Below are positions 5,965 through 13,380 of a stretch of DNA of 17,639 bases, piece after piece (position 1 is the stretch's first letter; every line of letters starts with the position of its first letter). The notes beneath the pieces were generated by a model. That model did no database searches and was not told the origin of the DNA. It saw only the letters and a list, made by a program, of their open reading frames with translations. The stretch comes from an uncultured Mesorhizobium sp. (GTDB lineage: Bacteria > Pseudomonadota > Alphaproteobacteria > Rhizobiales > Rhizobiaceae): assembly GCA_937958475.1 (NCBI GenBank), contig CALFXR010000056.1, forward strand, positions 1-17,639. Reading direction: 5' to 3'. Position numbers and translations under genes: made by a program.

Positions 5965-7089
5965 ATGGCGGTCGTCAGCAATGTCCTGATTGTCGGAGGC
6001 GGGATTTCCGGCCTCTGTCTCGCGATCGCCCTGCGCGACCAGGGGGTCGCGGTCGACATCGCCGAACTCAAGACCGAGTGGACCGTCTACGGAGTCGGCA
6101 TCATACAGCAGTCGAACGTCGTGCGCGCCATGGCCGACCTCGGCATCGTGGACAAGTATCTCGACGCGGCCTTTCCCTTCGAGAACCCCTGTCTCTATGC
6201 GCCCGACGGCTCACTGATCGCCAAGTTGCCGGGGCTGCGGCTGGCCGGCCCCGACTATCCCGCCAATCTCGGCGTCTCGCGGCTGGCGCTGCACCAGGTG
6301 CTGACCTCGGAGGCGCAGACGCGCGGCGCGAAGGTGACCCTCGGCCGCACGGTGGAGACACTCGTCCAGGACGAAACCGGCGTCGACGTCACCTTCTCCG
6401 ACGGCGCGACCGGGCGCTACGACATCGTCGTCGGCGCCGACGGCGTCAATTCGCAAGTGCGCAAGCTGCTTTTCGGAGAGCGCTACGCGCCGCGCTATAC
6501 CGGACAGGCCGTCTGGCGCCACAACTTCCCACGGCCGAAAGACATGGACCATCTCTGCGCCTTTCCGACGCCCGACGGAAATGCCGGCCTGTGCCCGCTC
6601 GCCGACGACCTCATGTACATGTTCGTAACCTCGGCGGAACCCGGCAATCCGCATTATCGCAGTGCGGAACTCCCGGCGCTGATGCGCGACCGGCTGAAGC
6701 ACTATGGCGGCATCATCGGCGCGCTGCGCGAGACCATCAGCGACCCGGAAGAGATCGTCTACCGGCCGATGGAAGTCCTGTTCGTGGCGGAGCCCTGGTA
6801 TCGCGGCCGCGTCATCCTGATCGGCGACGCCGCGCATGCGACGACCCCGCATCTGGCGCAGGGCGCCGGTCTCGCCATCGAGGATGCGGTGGTGCTCGCC
6901 GACGAACTGGAGAACTGCGCGAGCGTTCAGGAAGCCTTCGAAGGTTTCCACCGGCGCCGCTACCAGCGCTGCAAGACGATCTGCGAAGGCTCGATCCAGG
7001 TCGGCCAATGGGAACTGAACCACTCGCCCGAGGCGGACCACAAGGGCATGCTGGTCAAGATGATCACGCTCGCCGCCGAACCAATCTGA
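5965..7089 (+). CDS. FAD-dependent monooxygenase (aromatic hydroxylase-like)
   Basis: This 374-aa class A flavoprotein monooxygenase is of the p-hydroxybenzoate/salicylate hydroxylase type. These are NAD(P)H-dependent enzymes that insert one oxygen into an aromatic ring. The FAD motif is IVGGGISGLCLA (9-20), the DG motif is DIVVGADGVNSQVR (153-166) and the GD motif is GRVILIGDAAHATTPHLAQG (281-300), with Gly287 and Asp288. The length is typical of single-component enzymes. GGGAGGAG precedes the ATG. It is followed 16 bp later by a small NAD(P)-binding protein in the same unit. It is the best candidate for generating the dihydroxylated substrate of the extradiol dioxygenase. The substrate is unknown, and non-aromatic substrates are possible. 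Confidence 0.88.
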   Translation: MAVVSNVLIVGGGISGLCLAIALRDQGVAVDIAELKTEWTVYGVGIIQQSNVVRAMADLGIVDKYLDAAFPFENPCLYAPDGSLIAKLPGLRLAGPDYPANLGVSRLALHQVLTSEAQTRGAKVTLGRTVETLVQDETGVDVTFSDGATGRYDIVVGADGVNSQVRKLLFGERYAPRYTGQAVWRHNFPRPKDMDHLCAFPTPDGNAGLCPLADDLMYMFVTSAEPGNPHYRSAELPALMRDRLKHYGGIIGALRETISDPEEIVYRPMEVLFVAEPWYRGRVILIGDAAHATTPHLAQGAGLAIEDAVVLADELENCASVQEAFEGFHRRRYQRCKTICEGSIQVGQWELNHSPEADHKGMLVKMITLAAEPI

Positions 7090-7105
7090 TTTCAAGGAGA
7101 TGCTG

Positions 7106-7717
7106 ATGAAAGTCGCCCTTATCGGTGCAACCGGCAATGCCGGGGCGCGCGTCCTGACCGAACTGCTGGAGCGTGGCCATACCGTTTCTGCGGTCGTGCG
7201 CCGAACCGAGCGCGTGCCGTCGCATGAGCGCGTCACGGCGGTGGCGACCGACGGTTCCGAGGATTCGCTGGCAAAGGCGATCGCCGGCCACGATGCGGTG
7301 GTGAGTTCGGTGCGTTTCGTCGACCTCGCGCCGGAGGTTCTCGTCGCGGCGGTGAAGGCGTCCGGCGTCAAGCGCTACGTCGTCGTCGGCGGCGCCGGCA
7401 GCCTGCTCCATCCTGACGGCGTCGAGGAAGCGCGGCGACCGGAGTTCCCGGAACCGTTCCGGCCCAACTCGCTGCGCGGCGGCGACCTCCTCAACATGCT
7501 GCGCGCCACGCCCGAACTCGAATGGACCTTCATCTCGCCGTCGCGCATGTTCAGGCCGGGCGAGCGGACGGGTACATTCCGCTATGGCAAGGACCACATG
7601 CTGATGAACGCCGAAGGCCAGCCGACGGCGATCTCGTTCGAGGACTTCGCCCTTGCGCTGGTCGACGAGCTGGAAGCCCCGAAGCACGTGCGCGAGCGCT
7701 TCACGATCGGCTACTGA
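7106..7717 (+). CDS. Small NAD(P)-binding Rossmann protein (NmrA/flavin-reductase-like)
   Basis: This 203-aa atypical SDR begins MKVALIGATGNAGARV (GATGNAG at 8-14). It lacks a YxxxK active site, as in YwnB, BLVRB-like or NmrA-like proteins. The later motif KRYVVVGGAGSLL and the ISPSRMFRPGERTG segment fit that group. I chose the ATG at 7106 over 7100 because AAGGAG (7094-7099) sits six bases before it and would abut the earlier ATG. It is co-transcribed with the FAD monooxygenase. It might supply reduced flavin, process a product or sense redox state. None of these can be decided from sequence. Confidence 0.8.
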   Translation: MKVALIGATGNAGARVLTELLERGHTVSAVVRRTERVPSHERVTAVATDGSEDSLAKAIAGHDAVVSSVRFVDLAPEVLVAAVKASGVKRYVVVGGAGSLLHPDGVEEARRPEFPEPFRPNSLRGGDLLNMLRATPELEWTFISPSRMFRPGERTGTFRYGKDHMLMNAEGQPTAISFEDFALALVDELEAPKHVRERFTIGY

Positions 7718-7789
7718 GCCTCCGGGCAGCGCCGGAACGACCGGCGTCGACGTTGCCGGGTCCGGTGCGGCCGAACCGACGCATCGCTG

Positions 7790-7818
7790 TTGACAAGCGG
7801 GTTGGGGAGTCATTTAAG
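7790..7818 (+). promoter_or_regulatory. Candidate promoter of the ABC transporter operon
   Basis: TTGACA (7790-7795, perfect) and TTTAAG (7813-7818, 4 of 6) are separated by 17 bp. The predicted start at about 7825 falls just before operator site 5. This is the most convincing sigma-70-like promoter in the window by eye. Confidence 0.55.
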
Positions 7819-7827
7819 TGCTACGTT

Positions 7828-7847
7828 ATTTGGTCGCCCAACCAAAT
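7828..7847 (+). promoter_or_regulatory. TTGGTC-type operator, site 5 (ABC operon)
   Basis: The core is TTGGTCGCCCAACCAA (7830-7845). The palindrome extends outward to ATTTGGT (7828-7834) and ACCAAAT (7841-7847), a perfect 7-bp pair around 6 bp. It covers the expected transcription start of the importer operon, so it fits repression. Confidence 0.7.
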
Positions 7848-7894
7848 CCGGCCGCCGAGGCCGGGAGCCGTCCGGGCGGGAGGAGCCGCGAAGA

Positions 7895-8653
7895 ATGAGC
7901 GTTCTGGCGCAGCAGATAGCGGTTGGCATCGCCCTCGTCCTGCTTTGGGCTCTGGGCGACGCGCTCACCGTCTTCAATCCCGACGTGCTGCCCCCGGTGC
8001 ACGAGGTCGCGAGACAGTTCATCGCGGTCTGGTGGCAGCCGGACTTCCTGGCGGCTTTGTTCGCCACTCTGCGCGACGCAATCCTGGGCGTGCTGGCGGC
8101 GGCCCTCTTCGCCATCCCGCTCGGCCTCGTCATCGGCATGTTCGCGCCGTTCGAGCGGTCGACCCGCACATTGCTCGATTTCGGCCGCTCGTTCCCCGTC
8201 GTGGCGCTGCTGCCGATCCTGGTTCTCCTGATCGGCGCCAACTCGCTGATGAAGACCGTCACCATCGCGATCGCCTGCTTCTTTCCGATCCTGCTGCAGA
8301 CGATCTACGGGGCGCGGCGACTCGAGCCGACGATCGTCGACACGGTACGCTCCTTCCGCATCCCGTTTAGACTGCGCTTCTTCCGGGTCATCCTGCCGGC
8401 GGCCTTGCCCTACATCGCCACCGGCCTGCGCATTGCCACGGCCGTGTCGATCCTGGTGGCTGTCGGAACAGAGGTCATCCTTCCCATCACGGGGCTCGGC
8501 CGCAGCATCAGCCTGGCTCGCGTCGACAACCAGGTCGCGGTCGCCTTCGCCTACGTCATCTACGCGGGGCTGCTCGGCGTGGTGCTGACCGGCCTCTGGG
8601 AACTGGCGGAAGACCGCCTGCTCGCCTGGCACCGCCGGGCCAAGGCGGAGTGA
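7895..8653 (+). CDS. ABC importer permease 1 (SsuC/TauC type)
   Basis: This 252-aa inner-membrane permease belongs to the nitrate/sulfonate/taurine family. About six hydrophobic helices are visible, starting with QQIAVGIALVLLWALG. The EAA loop, which contacts the ATPase, is DTVRSFRIPFRLRFFRVILP followed by AALPYIATGLR. I chose the ATG at 7895, preceded by GGGAGGAG, over an upstream in-frame start that would run through the operator. It is the first gene of a four-gene importer operon. Two dissimilar permeases suggest a heterodimeric channel. The substrate class (sulfonates, aromatic acids, pyrimidine precursors or others) is not decided by sequence. Confidence 0.9.
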   Translation: MSVLAQQIAVGIALVLLWALGDALTVFNPDVLPPVHEVARQFIAVWWQPDFLAALFATLRDAILGVLAAALFAIPLGLVIGMFAPFERSTRTLLDFGRSFPVVALLPILVLLIGANSLMKTVTIAIACFFPILLQTIYGARRLEPTIVDTVRSFRIPFRLRFFRVILPAALPYIATGLRIATAVSILVAVGTEVILPITGLGRSISLARVDNQVAVAFAYVIYAGLLGVVLTGLWELAEDRLLAWHRRAKAE

Positions 8654-8658
8654 CGCCA

Positions 8659-9459
8659 ATGGCGCAACGCACCACGACCAGGAAACGGCTACTCGGCCTC
8701 GTCGAGCGCTGGTGGCTGCCCGTCGCGCTCGTCGCGGCATGGTGGGTCGCCTCTGCGCAGTCGACGTCCTACTATTTTCCGCCGCTGCGTACCATCCTGG
8801 CGGTGCTTTGGCGCGACCTCACTGCCGGGCCTCTCCTGTACGACATGGTCGTGAGCCTTGGAAACATGGCCATGGGGCTCGCTTTCGCCATCGTCCTCGG
8901 CGTCGGGTTCGGACTGCTGATCGGCGAGTACAAGGCCGTGCGCCAGGCGACGACGCCGACGCTGAACTTCCTGCGCGCCATCCCGCCGGCGGCGATCGTG
9001 CCGATCGTCATCATCGCCATGGGTATAGGCTCGGCGCCGAAGGTCTTCATCATCGCGCTGACCTGCTTCTGGCCGGTGCTGCTCAACACGATCGACGGCG
9101 TGCGCGGGATTTCGCCGCCGCTCGTCGACACGGCGCGCGCCTTCCGCATCCCGCGCGCGCTCTACTTCCGCCGCGTGCTGTTGATGGCCGCCCTGCCGCA
9201 GATCATGGCCGGGGCGCGGATCGCGGTCGCCGTCGCACTGGTGCTGATGGTCATCAGCGAGTTCTTCGGGGCAAGCGTCGGTCTCGGCTTCTACATCAAC
9301 GAGGCGAAGCAACGCTTCGCCATGGTCGAAACCTGGGCCGGCACCTTGCTGGTCGGAATCCTCGGCTACCTGCTGAGCGCGCTGTTCCTGCGCGTCGAGC
9401 AATGGCTGCTGTCCTGGTACTTCCAGGAGGCCAGCGCTTCCAGGGGCAACGCAGGTTGA
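8659..9459 (+). CDS. ABC importer permease 2 (SsuC/TauC type)
   Basis: This 266-aa permease is homologous in plan to permease 1. It has hydrophobic segments such as WWLPVALVAAWWVASAQ and MGLAFAIVLGVGFGLLIG. The EAA loop is DTARAFRIPRALYFRRVLLM followed by AALPQIMAGARIA. I prefer the ATG at 8659 because GGCGGAG lies eight bases upstream. A GTG at 8650 that overlaps the permease 1 stop is the alternative and would add three residues. It probably pairs with permease 1 to form the membrane channel of the same importer. Confidence 0.9.
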   Translation: MAQRTTTRKRLLGLVERWWLPVALVAAWWVASAQSTSYYFPPLRTILAVLWRDLTAGPLLYDMVVSLGNMAMGLAFAIVLGVGFGLLIGEYKAVRQATTPTLNFLRAIPPAAIVPIVIIAMGIGSAPKVFIIALTCFWPVLLNTIDGVRGISPPLVDTARAFRIPRALYFRRVLLMAALPQIMAGARIAVAVALVLMVISEFFGASVGLGFYINEAKQRFAMVETWAGTLLVGILGYLLSALFLRVEQWLLSWYFQEASASRGNAG

Positions 9460-9479
9460 TGTCGGGAGAGCTACGAGCA

Positions 9480-10259
9480 ATGAACGGACCGCACATGAAC
9501 GTCTCCCTCGCCAAACCTCTTGCGGTGAACGGGCTGGGCAAGAGCTACGGGGCGGTCGACGTCATCGCCGACCTCAACATGCGGGTCGATCCGGGCGAAT
9601 TCATCTGCATCGTCGGGCCCTCCGGCGTGGGCAAGACGACGCTGCTGCGCTGCCTTTCGGGCCTCGCTCCGCCGTCGCGTGGCAATGTGACCGTCGGCGG
9701 CGCGGTGGTGAAGGAGCCCCTCTCCGAGATCGGTCTGGTCTTCCAGGACTATCGCGGCTCGCTGATGCCGTGGATGCGTACGCTCGAGAACGTCGCGTTT
9801 CCGCTCCAGGGGCGCGGCGTGCGGAAGGAGGAACGCAACCGCATCGCATTGTCCTGCCTCGCCGACGTCGGGCTGGAGCAGGCCGCAGGCAAGTATCCCT
9901 GGGAACTGTCGGGCGGCATGCAACAGCGCGTCGCGATCGCCCGCGCGCTCGCCTACGACGCCCACATCCTGCTGATGGACGAGCCCTTCGGTTCGCTCGA
10001 CGCTCAGACGCGGCTCGGACTCGAGGACCTGGTTCTCGACCTGCGCAAGCGGCTGAAGATCAGCGTCATCGTCGTCACCCACGACATCGACGAGGCAGTC
10101 TACCTCGCCGATCGGGTGGTGGTGCTGGCGGGAAAGCCAGCCACGGTAGTCGATGTCGTCGATATCGACCTCGGCTTCGACCGCGACCAGATCAGGACGA
10201 AGTCGGATCCCCGCTTCGTGGAATACCGCAATCGGGTGCTCGGCCGGATCATGCGCTGA
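9480..10259 (+). CDS. ABC importer ATPase (SsuB/TauB type)
   Basis: This 259-aa cytoplasmic ATPase powers the importer. From the chosen start, Walker A is GPSGVGKTT (46-54), the Q-loop is Gln89 (VFQD), the signature is LSGGMQQ (143-149), Walker B is ILLMDEPF (163-170), the D-loop is SLDA and the switch His is 201 (VVTHDIDEA). These are all the canonical residues. The ATG at 9480 follows GGGAGAG by nine bases. An ATG at 9459 that overlaps the permease 2 stop would add seven residues and allow translational coupling. The substrate is not defined by this subunit. Confidence 0.92.
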   Translation: MNGPHMNVSLAKPLAVNGLGKSYGAVDVIADLNMRVDPGEFICIVGPSGVGKTTLLRCLSGLAPPSRGNVTVGGAVVKEPLSEIGLVFQDYRGSLMPWMRTLENVAFPLQGRGVRKEERNRIALSCLADVGLEQAAGKYPWELSGGMQQRVAIARALAYDAHILLMDEPFGSLDAQTRLGLEDLVLDLRKRLKISVIVVTHDIDEAVYLADRVVVLAGKPATVVDVVDIDLGFDRDQIRTKSDPRFVEYRNRVLGRIMR

Positions 10260-10331
10260 GATCCGGAAACGAAACACCGACCGAGGATGAACCTGCGGCC
10301 GGAGAACATCTCAAAGGGAGGAAACCAGACC

Positions 10332-11294
10332 ATGCGTACATACAGGATTACCCGCCGTACCGCAGCCCTCGGACTGGCAGCGGCCGCGATCGGCATGACC
10401 GCCGGTCTCGCCAATGCGCAGGAGTTGCAGACCGTGCGCGTCGAGCGGTCGCCGGTGGGCCAGTTCCAGGGCCTGTTCATTGCCCAGGAGCAGGGCTACT
10501 TCGAGAAGCAGGGCATCAAGCTGGACATCACCATCGGCGCCTCGCCCGACGGCGCTCTCGCCCAGTTGATGTCGGGGCAGCGCGACGTGGCGATGACCGG
10601 CGCCGTGCCGCTGACGGCCGCGGTCGCCAACGGAATGCCCGTGGTTGCGGTGCTCAACGCGCAGGACCAGAACCCGATCGCCACCTTCGGCCTGATCGTC
10701 AAAGCCGACAGCTCGATCAAGACGATCGCGGACCTCAAGGGCAAGAAGGTCGGCGTGCCGGGCATCGCCAGCCCGCAGGGATCGGCGCTGCTCAAGTCGC
10801 TCGAGCAGGCCGGGCTGACCCGCGACGACGTCGAGTTCGTCAACCTGCCTTTCCCCGGCGTGCTGCAGGCGATCGACGCCGGAAGCGTGGACGCCGGCCT
10901 GCCGATCGGCCTGTTCTACGACCTCGCCATCCAGCAGGGCAATCGCGAGTTGAAGGAAGTCTTCAACAACTCGACGCTCGGTTTCCCGGCCGTGCTGTTC
11001 GCCGCCAACAAGCAGTGGGCCGACGACAATGCCGAACTCCTGCAGAAGTTCAACGCGGCGATGACCGAGGCCTACGCCTACGCCAACGCCAACCATGACG
11101 CTGTGCGCGCGGTCGACATCGCCAACACCAAGATGCCGCCCGAATACCTCAAGGTCCGCCAGATCTCGCCGTTCATGGCCGGGTTCGACGAAAAGGCCTG
11201 GGCCGCGGAGAACGACTACCTGCTGAAGTACGGCTTCATCTCGCGCAAGCCCGAAACCAGCGAGTACATCTGGAGCAAGGCGCCGCGCCAGTAA
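10332..11294 (+). CDS. Periplasmic substrate-binding protein (NMT1/SsuA type)
   Basis: This 320-aa exported binding protein delivers the ligand to the two permeases. The signal peptide spans about residues 1-29: a basic TRRT start, a hydrophobic ALGLAAAAIGMTAGL and a likely cut after ANA. The RR could allow Tat export. The mature part shows the family pattern: GQFQGLFIAQEQGYFEKQGI, then DGALAQLMSGQRDVAMTG and DLKGKKVGVPGI. The ATG at 10332 follows AAAGGGAGGAAA. The in-frame ATG at 10287 has no ribosome binding site and would bury the signal peptide. It is the last gene of the importer operon. The ligand is likely a small organic anion. Confidence 0.9.
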   Translation: MRTYRITRRTAALGLAAAAIGMTAGLANAQELQTVRVERSPVGQFQGLFIAQEQGYFEKQGIKLDITIGASPDGALAQLMSGQRDVAMTGAVPLTAAVANGMPVVAVLNAQDQNPIATFGLIVKADSSIKTIADLKGKKVGVPGIASPQGSALLKSLEQAGLTRDDVEFVNLPFPGVLQAIDAGSVDAGLPIGLFYDLAIQQGNRELKEVFNNSTLGFPAVLFAANKQWADDNAELLQKFNAAMTEAYAYANANHDAVRAVDIANTKMPPEYLKVRQISPFMAGFDEKAWAAENDYLLKYGFISRKPETSEYIWSKAPRQ

Positions 11295-11310
11295 GCGCGC
11301 CCGCTGCGCG

Positions 11311-11370
11311 GGGAGCCGGCGACCGCCGGCTTCCCGATCTCGCCCTGGGTCCAGGCCGGGGCTTTTTCTT
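11311..11370 (+). terminator. Putative terminator region of the importer operon
   Basis: GGGAGCCGGC (11311-11320), GACC, GCCGGCTTCCC (11325-11335) form a strong hairpin with one bulged T, 17 nt after the binding-protein stop. The T-run TTTTTCTT (11363-11370) comes only after a second, weaker GCCC...GGGGC pairing. The region lies between converging genes and could serve both. Nothing else is seen in the 184-bp gap. Confidence 0.5.
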
Positions 11371-11478
11371 GGCGAACGGAGCGTCTGCGGCCGTGCGTTG
11401 TCGGCCCGGCCGCGGAAATGGCGGGCAGGGAGCGGCTCGCAGGCGGCGCAGAGTGGGCGGGACGAGGCGGCGCGCCGA

Positions 11479-12516
11479 TCAGGCGGCGACCGTCTTCCTC
11501 TCGTTCCAGTAGATCAGCGGCAGGCCGGCGACCGGAGAGCGGAAACAGGGGATGCGGCTGCCGCGCAAGCTGCCGAGATAGACCGTTCTGAGATCCGGTC
11601 CGCCGAAGGTCAGGCTCGCCATCCACGGCGCGATCGTGCCGGTCGCGGCCGCCATGAGGTCGGGCGTCACGCAGCCCTCGTGCCAAGCGGCATCGAGGGC
11701 CGCCGTCGCCTCCGGCCTGCCGTCGTCGAGCAGGACGAGCACTTCGCCCTCCGGCGTGATCGCGATCAGCCGGTCGGCCATGATCAGCGTGCTCCAGAGG
11801 TTGCCGTGGGAGTCGAAGGCGATGCCGTCGCAGAAGCCGCCGACGTTCTCGGGACCGTGCGTCTCGCGCGGTCCGAGCGCCCCGTCCGCCAGGACCCGGA
11901 ACCGCGAGATGCGCCGCCTGGTCGTCTCGGCCACGTAGAGGTATTCTTCGGCAGGATCGAAACGCAGCTCGTTGGTGCCGCACAGCCCGTCGGCGACGAT
12001 GCGCACGCCGCGTTCGTCGATCAGGGCGATGTAGCCGTCATGGCTCATGGTTTCGACATGGCGCGTCCATGGCACCATGCGGGTGGTGACCGTCAGCCAC
12101 AACCGTCCCTTGCCGTCGCGCGTGACGAAGTTGGCCTTGCCGACCGGATTGCCGTCGATGTTGTCGACCAGCGTGCGCGTCGTCCCGTCCCTCGCCATCA
12201 GTTCCAGCGAATCGGTGCCGAAATTGGCGATCAGGAAGTTGCCGTCCGCGTCGAAAGCCAGCCCGTTGGGCAGGCTGCCCATCGTGTTGACGTAGCGCTC
12301 CTCGAAGGAGGACGAGTCGTTCCGGCGGGCGGTCGATTGCAGGATGAGGCGCTGGCTGCCGTCGGGCGCAATCCTGACCACGCCGCCGCGGCCGTCGGCG
12401 CTCCATAGCGTGCCGTCCGGTTCGGCGAGAATGCACTCGGGCCGCTCCAGGTTCTCGCCGAGGTAGCGGATGCCGGCGCGATCGACCGCCCAGCCTTCGA
12501 GCGGATTGCGGGTCAT
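11479..12516 (-). CDS. SMP-30/gluconolactonase-type hydrolase
   Basis: This 345-aa six-bladed beta-propeller hydrolase belongs to the SMP-30/gluconolactonase/LRE family. These are metal-dependent lactonases or related esterases. Blade-like repeats recur (PDGTLWSAD, ADGNFLIANFG, GKGRLWLTVT, PAEEYLYVAET, SHGNLWSTL). The likely metal ligands are Glu24 (ERPE), Asn182 (GTNELRFDP) and Asp230 (CDGIAFD), with Asn129 in the active-site region. I chose the ATG at 12516. It has no ribosome binding site of its own but overlaps by ATGA the stop of a 27-codon leader with an excellent one. The reading frame stays open upstream to 13092, but that extension lacks family features and crosses the promoter and operator. 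A lactone intermediate in the pathway is inferred. Confidence 0.85.
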   Translation of the reverse strand: MTRNPLEGWAVDRAGIRYLGENLERPECILAEPDGTLWSADGRGGVVRIAPDGSQRLILQSTARRNDSSSFEERYVNTMGSLPNGLAFDADGNFLIANFGTDSLELMARDGTTRTLVDNIDGNPVGKANFVTRDGKGRLWLTVTTRMVPWTRHVETMSHDGYIALIDERGVRIVADGLCGTNELRFDPAEEYLYVAETTRRRISRFRVLADGALGPRETHGPENVGGFCDGIAFDSHGNLWSTLIMADRLIAITPEGEVLVLLDDGRPEATAALDAAWHEGCVTPDLMAAATGTIAPWMASLTFGGPDLRTVYLGSLRGSRIPCFRSPVAGLPLIYWNERKTVAA

Positions 12517-12596
12517 GAGGCCGATACGGGCAGGGCGGCGCGGCGGCTGCCGCGCGATATGGGGTTTTCCTGTCGCCGCGAAAACGGGGCCGGCAT
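12513..12596 (-). CDS. 27-aa leader ORF coupled to the lactonase
   Basis: The ORF starts with an ATG at 12596, preceded by GGAGGG five bases upstream. It encodes an Arg/Pro/Ala-rich peptide (MPAPFSRRQENPISRGSRR...) and ends in TGA that overlaps the lactonase ATG as ATGA. It lies wholly downstream of the predicted promoter and operator. Either it is a translated leader that couples ribosomes onto the lactonase, or a one-base indel separates what was the natural N-terminus. The peptide itself resembles nothing I know. Confidence 0.5.
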   Translation of the reverse strand: MPAPFSRRQENPISRGSRRAALPVSAS

Positions 12597-12618
12597 GGTT
12601 CCCTCCGAGAGAGGATGA

Positions 12619-12634
12619 TTGGTCGTCCAACCAA
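12619..12634 (-). promoter_or_regulatory. TTGGTC-type operator, site 6 (lactonase)
   Basis: On the plus strand the site reads TTGGTCGTCCAACCAA, matching site 5 at 15 of 16 positions. It sits immediately downstream of the predicted -10 and upstream of the leader ATG at 12596. It links a leftward gene about 4.8 kb from site 5 to the same regulon. Confidence 0.7.
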
Positions 12635-12663
12635 GATATCTGACGGGCCGCTGGCAATGTCAA
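12635..12663 (-). promoter_or_regulatory. Candidate promoter of the lactonase unit
   Basis: Read leftward, TTGACA (12663-12658, perfect) and GATATC (12640-12635, 3 of 6) are separated by 17 bp. The operator core starts right after the -10, as in front of SDR3. The predicted start near 12628 leaves a leader of about 30 nt. Confidence 0.5.
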
Positions 12664-13124
12664 TCCCATAAGCGACGCGGCGACCGGCGACACGATGTCC
12701 ATGCGGTGTCGAAGTGCTCTCGTGGCGGGACGTTGCCGATCGCGCCCGTGGCGCCGGGCCTGAACCCATCCGGAGGTGTCGCGTGCTGCCCGCGAACCGG
12801 CGCGTCCGGGAGAACCGCTGCCGCGCCATCCCCGCGGCGAAGCAAGAAACGTCGCGGCAGCGAAACTTCGCCGCATCGGCATCGAACGAAACCTCGAGTC
12901 AATTCTACGACGAGTCGAGTCATCGGAGTCATTCCTCTCCGGCGCTCGCGATTCGTGACACTGCGGCAGTCGCGCCAAGGACCAGTCGGACGCAGGAAAC
13001 CGCACAGGACCGCAGGTTCGCCGTGCCGCCGCGGCCACGCGATGCCGATTTGCCAATCGGCCAATGTTCGATTTGCGCAGAAACGTATCCAACGGACGCA
13101 GGCGAATCGGATTTCGCAGCGAAT
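12664..13124. other. GC-rich gap with no supported gene
   Basis: Open frames exist on both strands here, but their translations are Arg/Ser/Pro-rich, lack ribosome binding sites and show no recognisable motif. GAGTC occurs four times within 12896-12930 at irregular spacing. I see no RNA gene, insertion sequence or repeat array. Confidence 0.5.
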
Positions 13125-13380
13125 TAATTCAAAATTTATGAGTCGTCTGCGATCCTCAAGTTCAAGAAAAGTTAGTCAGTTTCATTAATTTAGATTCTAT
13201 ATAATATAACAACATTATAAAGAACTAAAATAATAATCTCGTCCGTTGGAAAAGTTTTATGCCGTTCGTATTAAATAATACATTCTGTAAGAACGAATTA
13301 CACAGAAGCGGTTTTCATCGTGCCCGAGTTACGTCGGAATTTTTCTCCTATCGATTTACATCCGTCACGTGTGCGTTCAC
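13125..13380 (+). promoter_or_regulatory. AT-rich island upstream of the chemotaxis operon
   Basis: About 250 bp are strikingly AT-rich against the GC-rich surroundings, especially 13125-13300. A perfect TATAAT lies at 13200-13205 without a good -35. A palindrome GTATTA-AA-TAATAC lies at 13268-13281. The stretch is non-coding on both strands. It probably contains the che promoter, and AT-rich DNA of this kind is a typical target of H-NS-like or MucR/Ros regulators in this bacterial class. That link is an inference. Confidence 0.5.

Noticed and set aside
12896..12931. Repeated GAGTC/GAGTCA words
   Set aside because: Spacing is irregular and the units are short, so it is neither a tandem repeat nor a recognisable binding array.
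12517..13092. N-terminal extension of the lactonase to an ATG at 13092
   Set aside because: The extension is low-complexity, has no family similarity and would place the promoter and operator inside the gene.
12619..13188. Plus-strand open frame of 189 codons in the gap
   Set aside because: It is Arg/Ser/Pro-rich, starts inside the operator palindrome, lacks a ribosome binding site and has no recognisable domain.
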